From CTSoil-075 sp964292325 (GTDB lineage: Bacteria; Bacillota; Negativicutes; DSM-13327): 64,000 nucleotides of DNA. The stretch is taken from the NCBI GenBank assembly GCA_964292325.1, contig CAXYVG010000002.1, positions 1 through 64,000 of the forward strand. Direction: 5' to 3'. The first letter of the stretch is position 1. Every line of letters begins with the position of its first letter. Shown in pieces: positions 60,190 through 64,000 of this stretch. The translations under genes were made by a program, and so were the position numbers. The notes beneath the pieces were generated by a model, which worked only from the letters and a program-made list of their open reading frames with translations, did no database searches and had not been told where the DNA came from.

Positions 60190-61980
60190 TCATCCCTTAG
60201 TTATCGCTTTAAACGGACATTTCGCCATACAAGCACCACACTTGATACATTTATCTTGATCAATGGTATGCAATGCTTTCTTTTCGCCATGAATGGCCTT
60301 CACTGGACATACCGTCGCACATAAGCCGCATCCCTTGCACCCTTCATTGATCTTATATTGAATGAGTCCTGTACAAGCGCCAGCTGGACAACGTTTTTCT
60401 TTAATGTGAGCTTCATATTCATCACGGAAATATCTGAGCGTGCTCAGCACTGGATTTGGCGCAGTTTGTCCAAGACCACAAAGCGCCGTTTGTTTGATAT
60501 TTTTAGCTAGAACTTCTAATAACTCAATATCGCCTTCTTTACCCAAGCCCTGTGTAATGCGATTCAAAATTTCCAGCATACGCTTAGTACCTTCACGACA
60601 AGGCGTACACTTACCACAAGACTCTGCTTGTGTGAAGCTTAAGAAAAATTTGGAGATATCAACCATACAAGTGGTTTCATCCATAACAACCAGGCCGCCT
60701 GATCCCATCATAGCACCGACTTTAAGCAATGAATCATAATCAACAGACATATCAAGAAGTTCCTCTGGCAAGCAACCCCCTGATGGACCACCAATTTGTA
60801 CTGCTTTGAACTTCTTACCACCTTGAATGCCGCCACCAATATCATAAATAATCTCACGCATCGTAATCCCCATTGGTACTTCCGCAAGTCCCGTATGATT
60901 AATCCGACCGGTTAACGCAAATACCTTTGTTCCTGTACTACGTTCCGTGCCAATTGATGTATACCAATCAGCGCCCTTGGTAATAATTTGTGGTACATTC
61001 GCAAACGTCTCTACATTATTAATATTCGTTGGTTTACCCCACAATCCGGAATTTGCCGGGAATGGAGGACGACTCCGTGGTGCACCACGCTCCCCTTCAA
61101 TCGAAGCGATCAGAGCAGTTTCTTCTCCACATACAAAGGCCCCTGCCCCTTCTTTAATTTTTATGTGAAAACTAAAATCTGAACCAAATATATTGTCACC
61201 AATCAGACCTAATTCTTCCGCTTGCTTGATCGCAATTCTAAGCCTTTTAATGGCTAACGGATATTCAGCCCGCACATAAATATAACCTTCATCTGCGCCA
61301 ACAGCATAACCACAGATTGCCATACCTTCAAGCACACGATGAGGATCGCCTTCTAATACGCTACGATCCATAAATGCGCCTGGATCTCCCTCATCTGCAT
61401 TACATATTACATATTTTTTATCTCCAGCTGCCTTACGAGTAAATCCCCATTTGATACCACTTGGGAAACCACCGCCCCCTCGACCACGCAGTCCAGATTT
61501 TTTAACCTCATCAATAACCTCTTCTGGCTTCATTTTTGTCAATGCTTTGCCTAATGCCTCGTAGCCACCTACTGCAATATATTCATTAATTTGCTCAGGA
61601 TCAATATGACCGCAATTGGCTAATATGATACGCATTTGCTTTTTATAAAAGTCAATGTCTTTGTAATTTGGAATTCCGTCTAAAGACTCATTTTCTTTAA
61701 ACAATAGACGCTCAACAATACGACCTTTGTACAAATGTTCCTCTACAATCTCAATCGCATCTGTTTCTTGAACGCGAACATAAAAGACACCTTCAGGATA
61801 AACAACGACCAATGGTCCCATTTCACAAAAACCATGGCAACCAGTTTCCACAATCTTTACTTCTTTATCGAGACCTTTTTTAACCAACTGCTCTCGAAGC
61901 GCAGCCTCAACTTTTTTAGAACCTGAAGATATACAACCGGTGCCAGCGCAGATTAGTATATGTGCTCTGTAGTGTTCCAT
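60190..61980 (-). CDS. hydB: NADH-binding hydrogenase subunit HydB (NuoF-like)
   Basis: The 596-residue subunit has a thioredoxin-fold [2Fe-2S] N-terminus (about 1-100), then the NuoF core with the FMN/NAD loop SGLRGRGGGGFPSG, CGEETALIASIEG, an SLBB segment and the [4Fe-4S] motif CGKCTPCREG. A C-terminal two-cluster ferredoxin tail (CKGCGLCATVCP, CIKCGACMAKCP) completes it. It takes electrons from or to NAD(H) in the HydABC complex. ATG 61980 follows GGGGAGGTAG. Confidence 0.95.
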   Translation of the reverse strand: MEHYRAHILICAGTGCISSGSKKVEAALREQLVKKGLDKEVKIVETGCHGFCEMGPLVVVYPEGVFYVRVQETDAIEIVEEHLYKGRIVERLLFKENESLDGIPNYKDIDFYKKQMRIILANCGHIDPEQINEYIAVGGYEALGKALTKMKPEEVIDEVKKSGLRGRGGGGFPSGIKWGFTRKAAGDKKYVICNADEGDPGAFMDRSVLEGDPHRVLEGMAICGYAVGADEGYIYVRAEYPLAIKRLRIAIKQAEELGLIGDNIFGSDFSFHIKIKEGAGAFVCGEETALIASIEGERGAPRSRPPFPANSGLWGKPTNINNVETFANVPQIITKGADWYTSIGTERSTGTKVFALTGRINHTGLAEVPMGITMREIIYDIGGGIQGGKKFKAVQIGGPSGGCLPEELLDMSVDYDSLLKVGAMMGSGGLVVMDETTCMVDISKFFLSFTQAESCGKCTPCREGTKRMLEILNRITQGLGKEGDIELLEVLAKNIKQTALCGLGQTAPNPVLSTLRYFRDEYEAHIKEKRCPAGACTGLIQYKINEGCKGCGLCATVCPVKAIHGEKKALHTIDQDKCIKCGACMAKCPFKAITKG

Positions 61981-62006
61981 TTTCTACCTCCCCTTACTCG
62001 CAATCA

Positions 62007-62372
62007 TTATTCTATAATTTTACCAACAACCATTTCTTTAATCAGATGTCCATTGATAACATGCTGGGTAATAATCTTAGGAATATCAGCAGCGGTAACT
62101 CTACCATAAGTAATACGTGGCTCACCCGGAAGTACAATATCAACCAGTACTTCTTTTTCACACATACCAATGCATCCAGTTTGCCGTACTGTAATATCTT
62201 CTAATTTACGCTTGGCAATTTCATCTAAAATAGCCGACAACACTTCTCGTGCGCCCGCTGCAATACCGCAAGTTCCCATACCAACAATAATTTGTTTGCT
62301 CGCCTCATGACGCACGCGTGTCTCGGACTGTATCTGCTCACGTAAACGTTTTAAATCTTCAATTGTTTTCAA
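62007..62372 (-). CDS. Thioredoxin-fold [2Fe-2S] ferredoxin
   Basis: The 121-residue ferredoxin has cysteines in GMGTCGIAAGA and TGCIGMCEKE, the four-cysteine pattern of NuoE-like thioredoxin-fold [2Fe-2S] proteins. It likely carries electrons in or next to the HydABC complex. The TTG at 62372 is preferred because GGAGGGG lies 6 bases upstream and the product then begins with a conserved-looking helix. ATG 62387 with AAGGAA is the alternative. Confidence 0.85.
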   Translation of the reverse strand: MKTIEDLKRLREQIQSETRVRHEASKQIIVGMGTCGIAAGAREVLSAILDEIAKRKLEDITVRQTGCIGMCEKEVLVDIVLPGEPRITYGRVTAADIPKIITQHVINGHLIKEMVVGKIIE

Positions 62373-62397
62373 ACTACACCCCTCCATGTAAATTCCT

Positions 62398-62940
62398 TCA
62401 ATTGTATAAATTCATTATATTCTGAGTTAAATATTCATTGAGCCAAACAAGGACGTCTGGCTGGGTTAATGGAATACCATCTAAAATTTCACTCAATTCC
62501 TGAGTTGTCAAAGCAAACACAGACTGATCAACAGTATGACTATAACTAAAATGTAATTCTGGGTTGGCAATTATAATGGACTTAATGGTCTCCACTATTT
62601 TCCCTAGTGGTGGACGATCTAAGTGGCTATGCTTATATAATGCCTCGATTACGGTACCACAGCCAAGCGTTGAAGTGATAGTCAAATATCCTTCACACCG
62701 TTTGGTAGACATGTCAATAAGGGGTAACCCTAATCCTACATGACGGGTCGTTCTTGTGGTAACAAATGGGTCTCTCACCTTTTGGCAAGTTGTCTCATCC
62801 ATACCACGACCATTATCCGTTACGCGAATCATCAAGGTGTCCATAGGCATATCTTCTATAATTTCTAGCGTAACCGTATCCGCACCTGCCTCAATTGAAT
62901 TTTGCACTAAATCGAGAATATGCAATGACAATTCACGCAT
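62398..62940 (-). CDS. Histidine-kinase-like ATPase of the hydrogenase operon
   Basis: The 180-residue protein is a GHKL ATPase domain (LVQNSIEAG N box, DNGRGMD, HVGLGLPLI) without a phosphoacceptor histidine domain, followed by about 80 unassigned residues. Such single-domain ATPases recur in anaerobe hydABC operons and may phosphorylate or remodel a partner. It starts 5 bp after the HydC stop. Function in the operon is unknown. Confidence 0.85.
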   Translation of the reverse strand: MRELSLHILDLVQNSIEAGADTVTLEIIEDMPMDTLMIRVTDNGRGMDETTCQKVRDPFVTTRTTRHVGLGLPLIDMSTKRCEGYLTITSTLGCGTVIEALYKHSHLDRPPLGKIVETIKSIIIANPELHFSYSHTVDQSVFALTTQELSEILDGIPLTQPDVLVWLNEYLTQNIMNLYN

Positions 62941-62945
62941 AACAC

Positions 62946-63440
62946 TTAACTATATTTAGCAAGAATTTCTGGTATACGTTCTGGAGTAAGACGACCAAAT
63001 GTATCATCATTAACCATCAGTACTGGGGCTAGTCCACATGCACCAATACAAGCCACCGTTTCTAATGTAAACAATAGATCAGGTGTAGTACCACCGGCTT
63101 GAATGTTCAATTTATCCTCAATTTCCTTCAAAATAGCCTTTCCTCCACGTACATGACATGCAGTTCCTTGACAAACACGAATAATATTTTTACCACGTGG
63201 TTTAAGATGAAATTGGGCATAAAAAGTAACAACACCATAGATTCGGCTTATCGGGATATCCATTTTTTCTGCGATATTTTGAAGCACGTCTTTTGGTAAA
63301 TAGCCATATGCATTTTGCGCGTCCTGTAATACTGGAATTAACGCCCCTTTCACTCCTTGATACTTCTTTAAAATTTCATCCACTTTGACAAATTGATTTA
63401 CATTGCCGCCACAGCAGCATGTATGTTGGTTGCTGTTCAT
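62946..63440 (-). CDS. hydC: Hydrogenase subunit HydC (NuoE-like)
   Basis: The 164-residue NuoE-type [2Fe-2S] protein has a helical N-terminus (VDEILKKYQGVKGALIPVL) and the cluster motifs CQGTACHVRG and CIGACGLAPV. An extra N-terminal CCCGG stretch is present. It is the smallest subunit of the bifurcating HydABC complex. ATG 63440 follows AAGGAGG. Confidence 0.94.
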   Translation of the reverse strand: MNSNQHTCCCGGNVNQFVKVDEILKKYQGVKGALIPVLQDAQNAYGYLPKDVLQNIAEKMDIPISRIYGVVTFYAQFHLKPRGKNIIRVCQGTACHVRGGKAILKEIEDKLNIQAGGTTPDLLFTLETVACIGACGLAPVLMVNDDTFGRLTPERIPEILAKYS

Positions 63441-63485
63441 TTTATTCCTCCTTATGAAAATTGCTCGAAAGCTACTGACAACAGA

Positions 63486-64000
63486 TTACTGAACTACTAC
63501 CTTTCGTAAATTCTGCCCCTTCAGTGCTTGCTGAATTTCAGATAATATCGGTGCCTCTATATAAAAAACCATTTTAGGGCCACTCAGAAAGTCGCCCATG
63601 GTATGAGCATCAGATGATGTCACGATTGGCAACTTACCAATCGTAGGAAAACGTATTGTGGCTTCACAGGGACTCATTAGCCGTGAAACCTCTACTGCCG
63701 CAAGCTCGACATCAGGTGGAATAAAACCGAGCTGTGCAATTAAGCTATTTGCTGGCCTATCCACATGGCTAGCAATACATATACCACCAAGTTCACTAAC
63801 CTTTGTACATACTTCAGCCAAACCACTACTTAATGAAGTCAACAACATTTCAGGCTTTATCCTAATGAATTCATCTTTTGCATCCACTACAAATTGTGCA
63901 CCAAAACGTTTTTCATCATTTAATCGTCCTGACATATGTTGATTAACAAATTGTTCCCATACTTTAAGTTGGCGCATCTTCTCAAATAATACTATGATAT
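63486..64000 (-). CDS. PHP-domain phosphoesterase, C-terminal part (runs past the window edge)
   Basis: The visible part has the second half of a PHP metal-dependent phosphoesterase (GGICIASHVDRPAN, PIVTSSDAHTMGD with metal-binding His and Asp). The frame remains open to base 64000 beyond the ATG at 63977, and the residues there (VLFEKMRQL) look like the middle of a PHP domain. The gene is therefore cut by the window and its 5' end lies outside. PHP proteins of this kind often stand at the front of hydABC operons; the substrate is unknown. Confidence 0.82.
   Translation of the reverse strand, partial: IIVLFEKMRQLKVWEQFVNQHMSGRLNDEKRFGAQFVVDAKDEFIRIKPEMLLTSLSSGLAEVCTKVSELGGICIASHVDRPANSLIAQLGFIPPDVELAAVEVSRLMSPCEATIRFPTIGKLPIVTSSDAHTMGDFLSGPKMVFYIEAPILSEIQQALKGQNLRKVVVQ

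Overview
The window reads as chromosomal DNA of a strictly anaerobic, low-G+C Firmicute. It has strong AGGAGG-type ribosome sites, frequent GTG and TTG starts, and intrinsic terminators. Dense gene sets for [FeFe]-hydrogenase, tungsten/molybdenum enzymes, lactate uptake and NAD synthesis suggest the Negativicutes (Sporomusaceae, Pelosinus- or Sporomusa-like); this placement is inference from gene content. Almost every gene is on the minus strand. Plus-strand genes are a broken histidine kinase, an M29 aminopeptidase and two small unknown proteins.

Region 1 (1-11,300) holds a 5'-disrupted sensor kinase and a nadA-nadB-nadC-niaP operon. That operon has a near-consensus promoter followed directly by a probable NiaR operator, and niaR itself lies 3 kb away. 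A lactate permease follows, with two identical FadR-type operators 152 bp apart and its likely GntR-family regulator beside it. A potassium channel overlaps niaR, and a tRNA-Asn/Glu/Val cluster has its own promoter and terminator. Region 2 (11,400-22,280) holds an aminopeptidase, spermidine synthase, a 36-residue remnant-like TSCPD protein, an acetyltransferase, a bacterial XPB helicase operon, a second sensor kinase, and a ThiW transporter preceded by a 38-codon ORF. Region 3 (22,150-28,200) is the H-cluster maturation operon (TM1266-type protein, hydG, hydE, aspA, hydF). It has a structured leader, and a tandem pair of covarying hairpin repeats sits between hydE and hydG.

Region 4 (28,240-44,520) is the most unusual part: a xanthine-oxidase-family aldehyde oxidoreductase (MOP type) surrounded by poorly characterised genes. 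These are two XdhC-like proteins, an NTP transferase fused to an HD domain, a radical SAM protein, an AMP-forming ligase, a histidine phosphatase, a C-GCAxxG-C-C protein, a methyltransferase, two small zinc-ribbon proteins, a FAD/Fe-S/CCG electron-transfer protein and a MoeA-like protein. Family members are known mainly by Desulfovibrio DVU_155x names. A sigma-54 promoter and an AcoR-like enhancer-binding protein probably control the oxidoreductase half. Region 5 (44,560-58,220) carries tungstate transport (tupABC), an aldehyde:ferredoxin oxidoreductase, an unassigned bis-MGD oxidoreductase and a molybdopterin set (moaA, moaC, MOSC-mogA fusion, moeA, moeA-PBP fusion, two MoaD-like proteins, a MoeB-like protein). 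Region 6 (58,440-64,000) is an electron-bifurcating-type HydABC hydrogenase operon with a kinase-like ATPase and a PHP-domain protein cut by the window edge.

Together the right two thirds links metal uptake, cofactor building, two kinds of aldehyde-oxidising enzyme and hydrogen metabolism, as expected for an organism that disposes of aldehyde or formate electrons through ferredoxin and H2.
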